Below, piece by piece: positions 53,706 to 64,000 of a stretch of DNA of 64,000 nucleotides (its first letter is position 1; each line of letters opens with the position of its first letter). Origin of the DNA: Kordia periserrulae (GTDB lineage: Bacteria; Bacteroidota; Bacteroidia; Flavobacteriales; Flavobacteriaceae); assembly GCF_003054265.1 (NCBI RefSeq), contig NZ_QBKT01000009.1:1-64000 (forward strand). Direction: 5' to 3'. Below the pieces are notes generated by a model. It saw nothing but the letters and a program-made list of their open reading frames with translations. It was not told where the DNA came from and searched no databases. The translations under genes and the position numbers were made by a program.

Positions 53706-54179
53706 GATTTATAAGTTTTGTTAATATGCTTAAAGATAAAGAATTAAGCGTAATTATTTAGTAACTATTTCTAACGAACATGTGAAATACTGCAACTACA
53801 GATGGCATGGTGAAAAAAAGAGTAGATTCTAAAGAATTATTTAGTTATTTGTTGAAAATATGAATGGATAAAAGGAGTAAATTTTCTTTTTATTGGTTTA
53901 AAAAACTGATTTTTTGTTTCAGCTTTCACTTCCTCAAGAAAGTTGCCATTAACTAACATAAATATCTAAGCTTTTTTAAAATTAAAGTAATTTTTGAGTC
54001 TTACTCATCATCAAGTGAATAACATATTTAGGGTTGTTCAAAATTCACTCCTTCTCATCTGTGATTGGTTGCTTTTAGCAGACTATTTCTCCCAAGAACA
54101 AGACTTCTAGCATTGATTGCAAGGTGTTATAAAAATCATCCATTCATACAATACTTTAATTGAAAAAAAATAAACGAAC
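53706..54179. other. Intergenic stretch without recognisable gene
   Basis: 474 bp of AT-rich sequence between the divergent peptide gene (minus) and the large gene at 54180 (plus). It must hold both promoters. On the minus strand TATCTTTA (about 45 nt before the peptide start) is near a -7 box. No ORF, tRNA or clear hairpin was found. Confidence 0.5.
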
Positions 54180-56573
54180 ATGGAAAACTTCTTTTTCTTT
54201 ACTGATAAACAGTCATGGGAAAATCAGGACCAATCGAATCAAAGGGAGTTTGGCGCAATTGATGGAAATAATTATCGACTACAAAGTACACATAAATTTT
54301 CATCAGGAAATCCAAATTTAGCGGTTGCCACATGCAAATCTATAGTACTCATACAAGAGGCGAGTGGAAATCCAAACTTGATAAACATTGCGTTAAAACC
54401 TGTAAACCCAGTTGACTGGGAATATGATGGTATTGCTTACTTTATGTATAGAGGAATAAAGAAAGATTCAGTCATCATTCCCAATCCAACTACGGGCACA
54501 GATTTTCCTGAAATATTAGCATCGTCTTCTATTGCAGGAGCGCCTGATATTAAAACAGCTGTTATCGAAAACAAAGCGCGTCTCAATGCAGACACGCAAA
54601 ATCCAGACAATGATCCTGCGATTCCTAGACATTTGGGATATTCGTATTCAGCTACGGCTGATCCGACTTCGGATGATTATGTGTTGGATGATGTTCTTTT
54701 GGAAGAAATCTTCTTTAAAGAACCTAATGACATTACATTTCAATTGCCCATCGTAGAAGCAGGTGCCATTCTTGGAGAATTCAGTACCACAAATCTTGCT
54801 GGTTTTGAAATAATTGGCGATCAAATTGGGTTTGAAGCCACAATGGGAACCTTACGAGCTTCCGAAGAACATATACTTGATGTATCATCTTATTCGAGCA
54901 ATGAAAAAAAATATCGCAAAGAAGAAATTTTAAACTACTTTGATCCTGCGGCATTTTATGGGAATTTTATCTTAACGGATGACGAACTGAAAGGTTTTAA
55001 TGCTACAAGTCCAACATTTTCAGAAACTTTAAACAAAGAAGTTTTGTTAGATGATTTTACGAACAAGCATAAAACCTATGTAGATATTCGCCATCAAACG
55101 GGACATTCGTATAACTACTTTGAAAACTTCTATTACGACAATAGTGCTTCAATCACACATAAGAAAAAGCACTATATCTTAGGTAATTTTACTCCATATC
55201 AGCATGGTGTTAACTCAAGAGTATTTGAGTATGGAGCTGATGATTGGCCACTATTTACATTTGATTCAATTTCAGCAGCAGAACCACAAGGCAAATTACC
55301 ATACTATATCTCTTTTCTTAATCAAGTAAAAAGTTTAGCAGCTATTTATCCAACATTTAATGTGGCAACACCTTATAAAACTTTTGATGGCGTAGAATGG
55401 AAAGACAGAACAAAAGGACACATTTTAGAACGTACTATTTTGGTATACGGAAAAAGTATCTTGGATGTAGATGATGATTCGTATCAAGCTAGCAATTTTG
55501 AAGGTGACAATTACGTGAAATCTATGCAATTGTTAAACTATGAAGACTTCATTAACAATGGTGAAGATGCTACTTTTATTGGAGAAGCAGAATATAGAGA
55601 TACTACGGTTAAAATTGTTCTTAATAATTTATCTACTGGGCCTACGTGTGCTTACTATCACATCAAAATGTTACTTGACTTTAAGCCGACACATAGCTTT
55701 GCAGGAATTATTCCGAGACGAATTATAAATCCTGCCAATCCAGCAACAAACGCAAACTTAGAGGAATCCTTACTCAGACATGATGATCATGTGCTCGATT
55801 TAATGTTTCCAATATTTGATATGAAACGTGCATCCTCACACACTGCAGGAGAAGTATTAGCACGTGTATATTCTACTGAAAATGCATTTATGACATCAGG
55901 AACGTACGGGTATTATTATGACCAGCGATACATTCCAAGAATTGGAGTAGCAGAAGACGACAACAACTTGACATTTTTTGCATATATCGATGAAAAAAAT
56001 ATCTATAAATCGGCAAAAATCAATAATGAACGAGAAGTAGTAAACCTTACCTCTTTCAAAATAGCACAACAAGCAGATTTTCTTTTCGGGTTAACCAAAA
56101 GAGACTTAAATGTTTCGCTTCAAAAACAAGATTTTACAAACATTCAATACAAACAATTGGTATTTGCACCAAACGGCTCAGTATCTGATTACATTACCAG
56201 TCCCGCAAGTCCAACGCTGCTCTTCTTCTTATCAAACAACAGTGTAAATGACGGCGTAGAGTTCGAGCTGGATTATGAATATTTTGACTGTATCACCATT
56301 TCAAAAGCACAGTACAACACACTCAAAAGTTTAAAAGACACAGAATTTGGAGTCAATAACTTCAACAAAGTGTATTTGGGAGTTCGCTACAGCAGTTTAT
56401 ATGATAAAAAATCCGAAAATACAACCATCGGGAGATATCAGTTACTGCTCAAAGGGGTAGTTGAAGATGCAGGAGTATTGAAAGAAAAGCATGTATTTAC
56501 CAATATTTACATCTACACAAGAATCACGGACAACCGTGAAGAACCAGCAAGTAATTATAAAACAAAATTCTAA
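54180..56573 (+). CDS. Large protein of unknown function (1 of 3)
   Basis: 797 aa, MENFFFFTDKQSWENQDQSN at the start, with no signal peptide, membrane helix or recognised domain. Mixed alpha/beta composition, many Tyr/Asp; segments such as HRQTGHSYNYFENFYYDNS-like HQTGHSYNYFENF and VFTNIYIYTRITDNREE suggest beta sandwiches. Its stop overlaps the next start (TAATG), so the following gene is translationally coupled. Function not inferred. Confidence 0.6.
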   Translation: MENFFFFTDKQSWENQDQSNQREFGAIDGNNYRLQSTHKFSSGNPNLAVATCKSIVLIQEASGNPNLINIALKPVNPVDWEYDGIAYFMYRGIKKDSVIIPNPTTGTDFPEILASSSIAGAPDIKTAVIENKARLNADTQNPDNDPAIPRHLGYSYSATADPTSDDYVLDDVLLEEIFFKEPNDITFQLPIVEAGAILGEFSTTNLAGFEIIGDQIGFEATMGTLRASEEHILDVSSYSSNEKKYRKEEILNYFDPAAFYGNFILTDDELKGFNATSPTFSETLNKEVLLDDFTNKHKTYVDIRHQTGHSYNYFENFYYDNSASITHKKKHYILGNFTPYQHGVNSRVFEYGADDWPLFTFDSISAAEPQGKLPYYISFLNQVKSLAAIYPTFNVATPYKTFDGVEWKDRTKGHILERTILVYGKSILDVDDDSYQASNFEGDNYVKSMQLLNYEDFINNGEDATFIGEAEYRDTTVKIVLNNLSTGPTCAYYHIKMLLDFKPTHSFAGIIPRRIINPANPATNANLEESLLRHDDHVLDLMFPIFDMKRASSHTAGEVLARVYSTENAFMTSGTYGYYYDQRYIPRIGVAEDDNNLTFFAYIDEKNIYKSAKINNEREVVNLTSFKIAQQADFLFGLTKRDLNVSLQKQDFTNIQYKQLVFAPNGSVSDYITSPASPTLLFFLSNNSVNDGVEFELDYEYFDCITISKAQYNTLKSLKDTEFGVNNFNKVYLGVRYSSLYDKKSENTTIGRYQLLLKGVVEDAGVLKEKHVFTNIYIYTRITDNREEPASNYKTKF

Positions 56574-59500
56574 TGGCAATATATATAACAGAAACAGCAG
56601 CACAAAATGCGCTCACGCAAGAAGCTACATTCTATCCAGAAAATCAGCCGCCATTAAGTTCTGATTTATTCAAAGGAAACAGAGCCTTAAAACTCATCAA
56701 TATGGGAAAAGGTGCTTCGTTAGCTTTAGGTCGAGATAATAATGAAGAAGCAGTACGCTTATTAAATATTGCTTTATTTACAGTAGTTCAAGAAATACCA
56801 GGAATAACAGCAGCAGAGCGAACAAATGCTCAAAATTTAAAATGGGGACCAACCAATGTTGATGGCGGATTTGTGGGAACTTTTGCTGAAATTACCAAAC
56901 TGAGCGTAGAAGTATTTCAACAAAACACTCCTGAATTAGCCGCTACTGCAGATGGTGTCGTAGGACGAAAAACAATCTATGAATTAGACAAAGCACTCAA
57001 CAGAATCGGTGGCTACGATGCAATTAATGGAGGAACAATTATCAATTACGGATTATCAGAAGACATCGGAAAAGATACGGTGGTTTACAATACGTATTCG
57101 GGTGTAAATTACGTTCCGCTGTATAGCGAACCAATTGCAAACTCAAGCAAAGAAATTCTTCGATTAAAAGAAGGTGATATTGTTCGCGTACTTAGAAAAC
57201 ATCCTGCTTCAGCAGCTGGATGGTATCAAATAGTGGTAGTTTCCGCAAGTAAACATACACAAACTACGGATGGACGAGCTAAACTCATAAGAGCTTTTAA
57301 AGACAACATTTCTATTGAAGGGCACATACAAGGAGCCTACATTTGGGAGCACTGGGAGTCAGGACCAAACGGTGAATTTAGAGTGCCTATGCCAGATGTA
57401 AATTCTAAATTATACAGAATTCCAGCGCGACCTACAACGGAAACTCCGTTAAAATTTACCAATACACAATTAAAATCGCTCATTCAAGAGCATTACTACG
57501 ATGAGGTAAAAATATTTCCACAAAATGCAGATGGTGAAATATTCGATCCAAACGATCCTGATAATCCAAATGGAAGTCCTAGTAGTATTGTTACATTTCC
57601 TAGTAGAGGAACTTTAGTAGAAGATTCACCTTTTTTTAAATTTTGTTTAAATCTTCTCATCTATGCAAACAATCCCGACCCTGAAGGAGATTTACAAACA
57701 AATACGACACGAAGTATTTATCCATTGCCAGGAAAAAGTTTCTTTGAAGAAAATGATCATCTAACAGCATACTCTGATTTAGAAACGTATTTGCAAGCAA
57801 ATCAAAATCCGTCGGATATGTACGATACGTTCTTGCAATTTGTAACTGGAATTGACAGTAAGTACGATTACATCCACGAAACGGCGCCAGTTGATGAAAA
57901 AATTCAGCTAAACCTCAATGCAAATGGCAATCACTACATGTGGATTCCTTCCAGACAATTTGCAGAATCATTATGGCGAATTGTCAACAGAGTTTACATC
58001 GATGAATTAGATGATACCGATCCTGTAGTACAGCTTGCTGAACTAGCCATTGAAACTATGTTCCCAAGACGCTCAGAAGGACGTCGTTTCAAAATTCAAT
58101 TAGGAGCAACATACGCTTTTATCGGAGCTGACTTTGAAGGCGATGTCTCCATCTGGCGAAAAGATACTGAAACTACGGGTGACCATATTTTGAAAATTAG
58201 TGCTTACGGAGAACTAAAAGTAGGTCCTGATGTTGGTGTAGAGGCTGGATTTGGTTTTTGGTTTGGAGGAAACAATAGAAAACGTAAAAAAGACGGTATC
58301 AGAGCAGCTATTGGAGCATCTGCACAAGGTGGAGGCGAAGTTAATGCACTCATCGAATTTGAAATTCCTGTCACAGGAAAAGATCCGTTATCAAGAGGAT
58401 TGGCGTCTATGATGTATGCTGGCTCAGGCGTTGTATTACCTGTAATTGCACCCTTTGCATTCTATAGAGCTGCAGAAAATTTCAATGTGGACTTATGGAA
58501 CTATATGACCAAGCTCAAAGTATATGTTGGTGCGTATGCAGAAGCTGGAGCCGAAGCAAGTGCAGGTTTGAGTTTTGGAAACGCTGATGATCAAACTGCT
58601 TGGCAAAACAACAATGTTGATGAAAGTTATGCAAAACCTACCAAATTGGCGTCGCTCTTATCTGGAGCAGCAATATCAGCAGGAGTTGGTGCAGGTGCAA
58701 AACTCGGTTTCGGATTTGACATTGATGTTAATTACTTTGTTGGAAGCGATTATACCAAATGTATGCGATCAGATGGTACACGTGTGCCACTTGAAATTAA
58801 AATGTTTGCCTTTGGTGAAGGGAAATTTCATGCAGATTTTTTCACTTCACTATCCAAAGGACTTTTTGGAATACCAATTGTTCCAAATTTTGTAGTAGAT
58901 CAAGGCTTAGGAATGAAAATAGGGCTAATTTACAGTATTGCTGATGAACCAGATGTCATCAACAATGATACAAGTAATTTTGACTTCACATTTCAAAAAT
59001 TAATTCGAAATAGTAAAAAACTAATTTCATTCTATAACTTCTCGGGAGATTTAGATCGTTATCTGGAATACGGATATGAAACTACCTATAATTTTGATTT
59101 AACAGAAATTGTAAATACCATCACTGACGCGTATTCAGATGCTACTTTACAACTTGGAGGATACAGTCAAACCTCCTTTGAGTTTGGAACTTCATTACAA
59201 AGTATTTTAGACAATTTAGATGGTGTGGAATTTAGAAAACGTTTCAACTTAGCGTATGCTTCAAGAAAACTAAAATCCATGCAACGAAGTCAGCGTATTG
59301 TTGGAAATCGTTGGGTAGGTGCTAAATCAAAATTCATGAATGCATCAAGAGAAATTGGAGGTTTCTCACTATCCTCATTCTTAGATTTAGACTATAAAAT
59401 TTCAGGAACAGATTACATCGAAGCCATTAAAGCACTTGTCATTATGACGCGTATCAGTATTGCGCAATTAAAACTGGACAATCAGAGTATACCAGAAGTA

Positions 59501-60058
59501 TCATTATTACATGATAGACTTGTAACCTTCAATAGCAAAGATACCATTGATGATAGAGTGGCGTATGCACTGACACTTTACAATGATACAGCATTAACAC
59601 CCATACTAGATGCAAACGCTGGAGCAGCCGCTGTATTTTCAAAACTTCTCACAATGACAGCTGTTGAAATTGGAGCTAGAACTGGATTTTATGGAGGTGA
59701 CGGAGATTCTTTCTCTAACATGGATCCTGAAATCAAGAAGATGCTTATGGCAATGGCAATCAACTATGTAAGTAAATGGGAAGACATCAGATTGTCTATC
59801 CATAACGAACTCACATTTGGACTCGGTGTTAGTGGTTCTCTTGGTTTAGGAGCTAAAGTAAGAGGTTTCTTAGGAGTAGAAGCAGGATTGGTAATGCATA
59901 GTGATTTAATTGACAATGACTATGTATACAACAATTACTGGTCAGGTGTTTTAAAATCACTATTTGATGTCAATCCAGGTACACTCCCTGATGGCGAAAT
60001 ACTATCGTCAAAAGACAAAGGAACCTTAGTGGCTATTCTCTTCGATAAGCAACTGTAA
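56573..60058 (+). CDS. Large protein with peptidoglycan-binding-like and SH3-like N-terminal domains (2 of 3)
   Basis: 1161 aa, no signal peptide. Residues ~95-140 look like a peptidoglycan-binding-1 helix bundle (FAEITKLSVEVFQQNTPELA, ADGVVGRKTIYELDKALN). Residues ~175-225 resemble a bacterial SH3 domain (VPLYSEPIANSSKEILRLKEG, AGWYQIVVVS). The middle and C-terminal parts have Gly/Ala-rich beta segments (AYAEAGAEASAGLSFG, GAGAKLGFGFDIDV, GVSGSLGLGAKVRGFLG). The gene overlaps the upstream one by one base. Could be a cell-wall-directed cargo or surface protein; unproven. Confidence 0.6.
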   Translation: MAIYITETAAQNALTQEATFYPENQPPLSSDLFKGNRALKLINMGKGASLALGRDNNEEAVRLLNIALFTVVQEIPGITAAERTNAQNLKWGPTNVDGGFVGTFAEITKLSVEVFQQNTPELAATADGVVGRKTIYELDKALNRIGGYDAINGGTIINYGLSEDIGKDTVVYNTYSGVNYVPLYSEPIANSSKEILRLKEGDIVRVLRKHPASAAGWYQIVVVSASKHTQTTDGRAKLIRAFKDNISIEGHIQGAYIWEHWESGPNGEFRVPMPDVNSKLYRIPARPTTETPLKFTNTQLKSLIQEHYYDEVKIFPQNADGEIFDPNDPDNPNGSPSSIVTFPSRGTLVEDSPFFKFCLNLLIYANNPDPEGDLQTNTTRSIYPLPGKSFFEENDHLTAYSDLETYLQANQNPSDMYDTFLQFVTGIDSKYDYIHETAPVDEKIQLNLNANGNHYMWIPSRQFAESLWRIVNRVYIDELDDTDPVVQLAELAIETMFPRRSEGRRFKIQLGATYAFIGADFEGDVSIWRKDTETTGDHILKISAYGELKVGPDVGVEAGFGFWFGGNNRKRKKDGIRAAIGASAQGGGEVNALIEFEIPVTGKDPLSRGLASMMYAGSGVVLPVIAPFAFYRAAENFNVDLWNYMTKLKVYVGAYAEAGAEASAGLSFGNADDQTAWQNNNVDESYAKPTKLASLLSGAAISAGVGAGAKLGFGFDIDVNYFVGSDYTKCMRSDGTRVPLEIKMFAFGEGKFHADFFTSLSKGLFGIPIVPNFVVDQGLGMKIGLIYSIADEPDVINNDTSNFDFTFQKLIRNSKKLISFYNFSGDLDRYLEYGYETTYNFDLTEIVNTITDAYSDATLQLGGYSQTSFEFGTSLQSILDNLDGVEFRKRFNLAYASRKLKSMQRSQRIVGNRWVGAKSKFMNASREIGGFSLSSFLDLDYKISGTDYIEAIKALVIMTRISIAQLKLDNQSIPEVSLLHDRLVTFNSKDTIDDRVAYALTLYNDTALTPILDANAGAAAVFSKLLTMTAVEIGARTGFYGGDGDSFSNMDPEIKKMLMAMAINYVSKWEDIRLSIHNELTFGLGVSGSLGLGAKVRGFLGVEAGLVMHSDLIDNDYVYNNYWSGVLKSLFDVNPGTLPDGEILSSKDKGTLVAILFDKQL

Positions 60059-60169
60059 GCGCACAAAGTATCTAGAATACTATGAAAAATCATACAAAAC
60101 TACGCACAATGCGTACAACAATAACTAAGAACATTTTTCCATTAAAAACTGTTCATAAATAATATAATT

Positions 60170-63100
60170 ATGCCGGAAAATAATAACATATTTTATCCTA
60201 GTGTAAAAGATCTCGTATCTTTTGATAATCTTCCTGCGAGTTTGAGTTTCGTTGAAGAAGGCTTAGATACCATTCTGGAACATATATATTTCAAAGATTT
60301 TGTAGTTCACAAAACATTTTACAGAGAATTTGGTGAATATCGACTAACTGCAATCATCTTTGAAGATGTCGGGATATCTTTCCCAGGAACCGATGGTTTA
60401 AAACTATTATTAAACCCTGGGAATATTGAAGATAGTATAGAAATTCCTATCGTTCTAAACTACTATTGGACAATCATCCGATACAAAAATCAATTTAGTT
60501 TCAACAGCTTTGATAATGCAATCAAATCCATTGTCGAAATTCTCTTTGAAGTAGCAGGAACAACCAAAGAAGCCTTTTTGCTCGATGCTATAGAAACATT
60601 CATTCCAGAAGGTGGTGGAATTGCTGAATTCGTCAATCAATTCAACAATGAATTTACTGAAACTTTAGGACTCACAGATGACCAAGATTTACTAGTAAGT
60701 ACCAATGAAATCATGGATTTTGTAGGACAAAATAACTACGAAATCATAGACATTGTCGTCACACTATTTCTAAATGATGCTGGATTCTCTTTTGAAGAAT
60801 TATACAATCGCGTAAAAGCACTATTCGACCGCTATTTTGGGCGATTAGAAAAAGAAGACTTTTATCAAATCCTAATTCCACAATTCAATTTTGAAATTAC
60901 AGATATTGATCTAGCCTTACAATTTCCTAGAAAATGGTTGCGACCAATATACACAGGAGCTACTGACTATCCAGATGTAGATCCTGCAACGATTGAAATT
61001 GGCGAAGTATTGCCAGAACCATATCATTCACGTTTAATCTATAATGTTGGGCGATTCAAAATATCAAGCAAAAAAGGATTTGAATTCTTCGATGAAGATA
61101 GCTTCGATTTCAAACGCTCCGAAATAGGAAAAACAGGGTTACAAGTAGAATTTTCAAACTTAAAATTAGACTTGCGAAAAGACAGAAACATTCCAGAAGC
61201 ATCTGCCGATGGACGTTCTGACGATTTCCGTGGTGTCTATGCCGAATTAGCAGCGGTAACCTTACCAAAAAAATGGTTCAACAATGTAGACAATTCTACA
61301 CTTCGTATAGCAGGATACAACATGCTCATCGGAACAGGCGGCGTTTCAGGAACAGTAGCTATTGAAACTGTTAATGGAACACCAAATACCAACGACGATT
61401 ACATGCCTGTAAACATTGGAAATTGGGAACTCGGATTCAAAAACTTTGACATTACGTTCAAGCAAAATGCTATTACAGAATCCAACATTGAAGGACGTTT
61501 AAAAATTCCTAAACTCAAAGATGGCGCTGGAAACGATGCACTGATTGACATCAAAGGGCACTTAAACGAAGAAGGTGATTTCAATCTCACAGCTTCCGAA
61601 GCACAAGGGATTCCATTAAGTCTGTTCGATTTTGTAACCATCAATTTCTTAACGCTCGAATTAGGTCGCGAAGACGAAAAATTCTACGTTGGAACGTCTT
61701 GTGAAGTAACGTTCCAAAATGCCATCATGCAGCGTGTATTGGGCGACCAAAAAATTGTATTGCCAAAATTGCGTGTGTACGAAGATGGTTCTATGGAAAT
61801 TGTGGGCGGAAATGCGTTCATTCCAACCAACATCTCACTAAATCTCGGTCCAATTGAAATTGCCGTGACGGGAATTCACTTCGGCTCACACCAACAAGAA
61901 AAAGACGGCGTGATGCGTAAGTACAACTATTGGGGATTTGATGGTGCTATCAGCTTAGATCCTTTAGGAATTGACGCGCGTGGTGAAGGAATCAAATACT
62001 ATTACACTACCGACAATGACGAACATGGCGGCGATGGCGATAGCTTCTTGCGAATTCAAACTATTGAAGTTGATTTAATCATTCCTGGAACTGCAAATCC
62101 AGATTCTGCCTTAGCCATCATCAACGGAATGTTGTCTATCCCTGAACCTGGAGAATCGCCAGAATACGAAGGGAAAATTGGTTTAAAACTTCCAAAAGCG
62201 CGTATCAGCGGTGCTGCACAAATGCGTTTGCAACCAAAAGAACCAGCATTTATCATTGAAGCAGGCATCGAAATGCCAACACCAATTCCATTAGCCGCAA
62301 CAGGATTAGCATTCTACGGATTCGGCGGATTGCTCGGTTACAAATACGTTGCCGAAAAAGAAGCTATCGGACTCGTTTCTGGTGAAAATACTTGGTACGA
62401 ATACTATACGTATCCGAAACGTGGTGTGAACTTGGACAAGTTCAGCGGGCCGCCACGAACCGATCAATACAATTTACCCGTGGCAGTCGGTGCAGGAACG
62501 GTATTAGGAACCATGCACGATGACGGTTTCTTGTTTTCCACACGATTAATGGCAATTTTATCCTTACCATCGGTATTTATCTTAGATGGTAGAGCCAATG
62601 TATTGGGCGAGCGTTTAGGAATCTTAGACGATACGGAACCACCATTCTTTGCAGGAGTTGCGGTAGGAGACAATTCGTTCGAATTCTGGTTTGGAGCCGA
62701 TTACCAATTGCCAAAATCCAACGGCTGGATTATTGATTTGTATGCAGAAGTACAAGCAGGCTTCTTCTTCAACAATCCGTCCGCGTGGTATCTCAACTTT
62801 GGTACCAAGCAATCGCCAATTACAGCTCGTGTTTTAACCATTATTACGGCACAATCGTACTTAATGCTTTCTGCAAGAGGAATTGAAGCAGGCGCACGTG
62901 TAGACTTATCTCTGAAGAAAAACTTCTTTGGTATCAAAGTAGAAATCAGTGCGTATGTGGAAGTTGGTGGATTTATCAGTTTTGAGCGATTCCAATTAGG
63001 AGGTTACATTGCCTTTGGAGGAACCATTGCTATCAGCGTTTGGAAAATTGTCGGATTCCGTGTGAGTCTCGACGCAATTCTATCTGCGGAAGCGGCAAAA

Positions 63101-64000
63101 CCATTCTTACTCTATGCAGAAGTACGTGTGCGTGTATGTATCAGAATCATCGTGAAAATCTGTAAAACATTCAAGGTAAAACTGAAATGGGAAAAAGATA
63201 ATTCGGTAGACAGAACACCAATTCCGCCATTAGCGAATGGAGACAATCCAAATTATCCAGACAGAACAGAAGAAGCGGTACAAGGTGTACACATGTTGAC
63301 GAATGAAACGTTTGCACTAAACTATTTCCCAAATCAGCCAATGCCTAGTGAAATTGACAAAGTTATTCCGTTAGACACCTACATTGACTTTAAAGCAATG
63401 AAAGGATTAGTACCTAGCGCGGTATCTGACAAAATTGGAGGACACACAGGCGCAGCGGAAAACTTTATCGATCTTATTCCGCCAAACAAAGTAGTTCGAG
63501 GAGGAAAAGAAGTACGTCAAGTAAAACACAAATACTCTATTGAAAACATTGGGATTTACATGGCTGATGGTAGCAACTGGCAACCATACCATCCTTTTGA
63601 AGCCGTAGTTCCTGTAGCTGAAAGACCAAATGTGAATCACTTGCGTATTGGATATTGGCAACGCAACGGAGAACAATACGACTCTATCCGATTGTTAGCT
63701 ACGAATCCATTCTCGTATATGGAAGCTGGTGAGCCAGGATGGTTTATTCCAGAGCAATATGGAATCACACCTTCCGAATTGTATTGTGTATCCAAATTGG
63801 AGACAGGCGATTGCTCGGATATGTTAGAAAAACCATTAGGAACGAAATACTACCGACCAAATGGCTACATCGGTCATTACATTGATGGTGCCTATTATTC
63901 TATTGAAGAAGGAAACGGCGATTTGGAACAAACTATCTATGTGCGAACAATGCAATGGACCGTTCCATTAGTAGATCCAAATAATGGAGAAGATATTACC
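60170..64000 (+). CDS. Very large protein, 3' end outside window (3 of 3)
   Basis: The frame opens at ATG 60170 (MPENNNIFYPSVKDLVSFDN) and has no stop to 64000, giving at least 1277 aa. The N-terminal ~220 residues are helical (GGIAEFVNQFNNEFTETLG); after that come long beta-rich repeats (LGPIEIAVTGIHFGSH; ITTNG-type strands) and hydrophobic Gly-rich strands (IGLKLPKARISGAAQM, LAATGLAFYGFGGLLGYKY, SAYVEVGGFISFERFQLGGY). No signal peptide. Similar style to the C-terminal half of the upstream protein, so the two may be functionally paired. Family not recognised. Confidence 0.65.
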   Translation, partial: MPENNNIFYPSVKDLVSFDNLPASLSFVEEGLDTILEHIYFKDFVVHKTFYREFGEYRLTAIIFEDVGISFPGTDGLKLLLNPGNIEDSIEIPIVLNYYWTIIRYKNQFSFNSFDNAIKSIVEILFEVAGTTKEAFLLDAIETFIPEGGGIAEFVNQFNNEFTETLGLTDDQDLLVSTNEIMDFVGQNNYEIIDIVVTLFLNDAGFSFEELYNRVKALFDRYFGRLEKEDFYQILIPQFNFEITDIDLALQFPRKWLRPIYTGATDYPDVDPATIEIGEVLPEPYHSRLIYNVGRFKISSKKGFEFFDEDSFDFKRSEIGKTGLQVEFSNLKLDLRKDRNIPEASADGRSDDFRGVYAELAAVTLPKKWFNNVDNSTLRIAGYNMLIGTGGVSGTVAIETVNGTPNTNDDYMPVNIGNWELGFKNFDITFKQNAITESNIEGRLKIPKLKDGAGNDALIDIKGHLNEEGDFNLTASEAQGIPLSLFDFVTINFLTLELGREDEKFYVGTSCEVTFQNAIMQRVLGDQKIVLPKLRVYEDGSMEIVGGNAFIPTNISLNLGPIEIAVTGIHFGSHQQEKDGVMRKYNYWGFDGAISLDPLGIDARGEGIKYYYTTDNDEHGGDGDSFLRIQTIEVDLIIPGTANPDSALAIINGMLSIPEPGESPEYEGKIGLKLPKARISGAAQMRLQPKEPAFIIEAGIEMPTPIPLAATGLAFYGFGGLLGYKYVAEKEAIGLVSGENTWYEYYTYPKRGVNLDKFSGPPRTDQYNLPVAVGAGTVLGTMHDDGFLFSTRLMAILSLPSVFILDGRANVLGERLGILDDTEPPFFAGVAVGDNSFEFWFGADYQLPKSNGWIIDLYAEVQAGFFFNNPSAWYLNFGTKQSPITARVLTIITAQSYLMLSARGIEAGARVDLSLKKNFFGIKVEISAYVEVGGFISFERFQLGGYIAFGGTIAISVWKIVGFRVSLDAILSAEAAKPFLLYAEVRVRVCIRIIVKICKTFKVKLKWEKDNSVDRTPIPPLANGDNPNYPDRTEEAVQGVHMLTNETFALNYFPNQPMPSEIDKVIPLDTYIDFKAMKGLVPSAVSDKIGGHTGAAENFIDLIPPNKVVRGGKEVRQVKHKYSIENIGIYMADGSNWQPYHPFEAVVPVAERPNVNHLRIGYWQRNGEQYDSIRLLATNPFSYMEAGEPGWFIPEQYGITPSELYCVSKLETGDCSDMLEKPLGTKYYRPNGYIGHYIDGAYYSIEEGNGDLEQTIYVRTMQWTVPLVDPNNGEDIT

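Overview
The window comes from an AT-rich member of the Bacteroidota, most likely a marine Flavobacteriaceae species (Kordia or a relative; the genus is a guess). The evidence is a type IX secretion (T9SS) C-terminal sorting domain, TAnnTTTG promoters with a TTTG box 19 nt upstream (visible at two tRNA genes and in partial form elsewhere), short type-3 ProS, an Asn/Gln-rich insert in Rho, a FecI/FecR/TonB-receptor locus, and many lipoproteins with the flavobacterial small-residue-then-Cys lipobox.

Layout. 1-8.7 kb is mostly core: the end of a T9SS-exported adhesin, a FadL-like outer-membrane protein, a Trp/Gly-rich lipoprotein, proS, two identical tRNA-Glu genes, rpsT, rho and a DUF4293 protein. 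8.9-14.2 kb holds a GH18-like protein without a signal peptide, nitroreductase/HxlR, a YfcE-like phosphoesterase, truA and an MsbA-like ABC exporter. 14.2-16.7 kb has cdaA and folP; two double-glycine-leader, Cys-rich RiPP-type precursor peptides sit between them. 16.9-22.3 kb is a collinear run: DoxX/BT_3928-like, DppB-like permease, L,D-transpeptidase, TlpA-like, tpiA, prmA, clpS. 22.5-25.3 kb encodes an M57-like metalloprotease lipoprotein and a patatin-like phospholipase. 25.26-26.49 kb is non-coding but contains five consecutive hairpin-terminator units that look like a tandem small-RNA family. 26.5-35 kb carries a c-haem lipoprotein, endonuclease V, a PhoD phosphatase, a membrane AraC regulator, an S33 hydrolase, and a SUFU protein followed by an EF-Tu domain-3-like protein. 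35.1-41.5 kb is a FecI-FecR-TonB receptor locus divergent from two related repeat lipoproteins.

41.8-53.1 kb is an accessory island. A 52-bp palindrome-containing repeat occurs four times (41813, 45418, 47432, 51948). At two of these sites it is joined to a near copy of the 63-bp terminator region found just downstream of a tRNA-Arg gene (53041-53114, minus). The repeats separate cassettes: (A) a 1093-aa membrane-anchored STAND ATPase with TPR-like repeats and a C-terminal gamma-glutamylcyclotransferase-like domain; (B) a DUF262/HNH restriction-like gene broken by a one-base deletion in a T tract; (C) a 7TMR-LuxR regulator, a LytTR protein and a four-gene DUF2589 cluster; (D) a decayed two-TM, beta-rich protein with an in-frame stop. 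No integrase is visible. The island looks like defence or conflict cassettes accreted at a tRNA gene.

53.2-53.7 kb has a conserved small protein and a third RiPP-type precursor. 54.2-64 kb holds three very large signal-peptide-less proteins of unknown function, the last running off the window.

The most promising observations are the repeat-bounded cassette array, the STAND-cyclotransferase fusion, the five-unit non-coding array, and the two RiPP precursors sharing an unusual promoter (AAAACCGTAAC, 20 nt, TATMTT).
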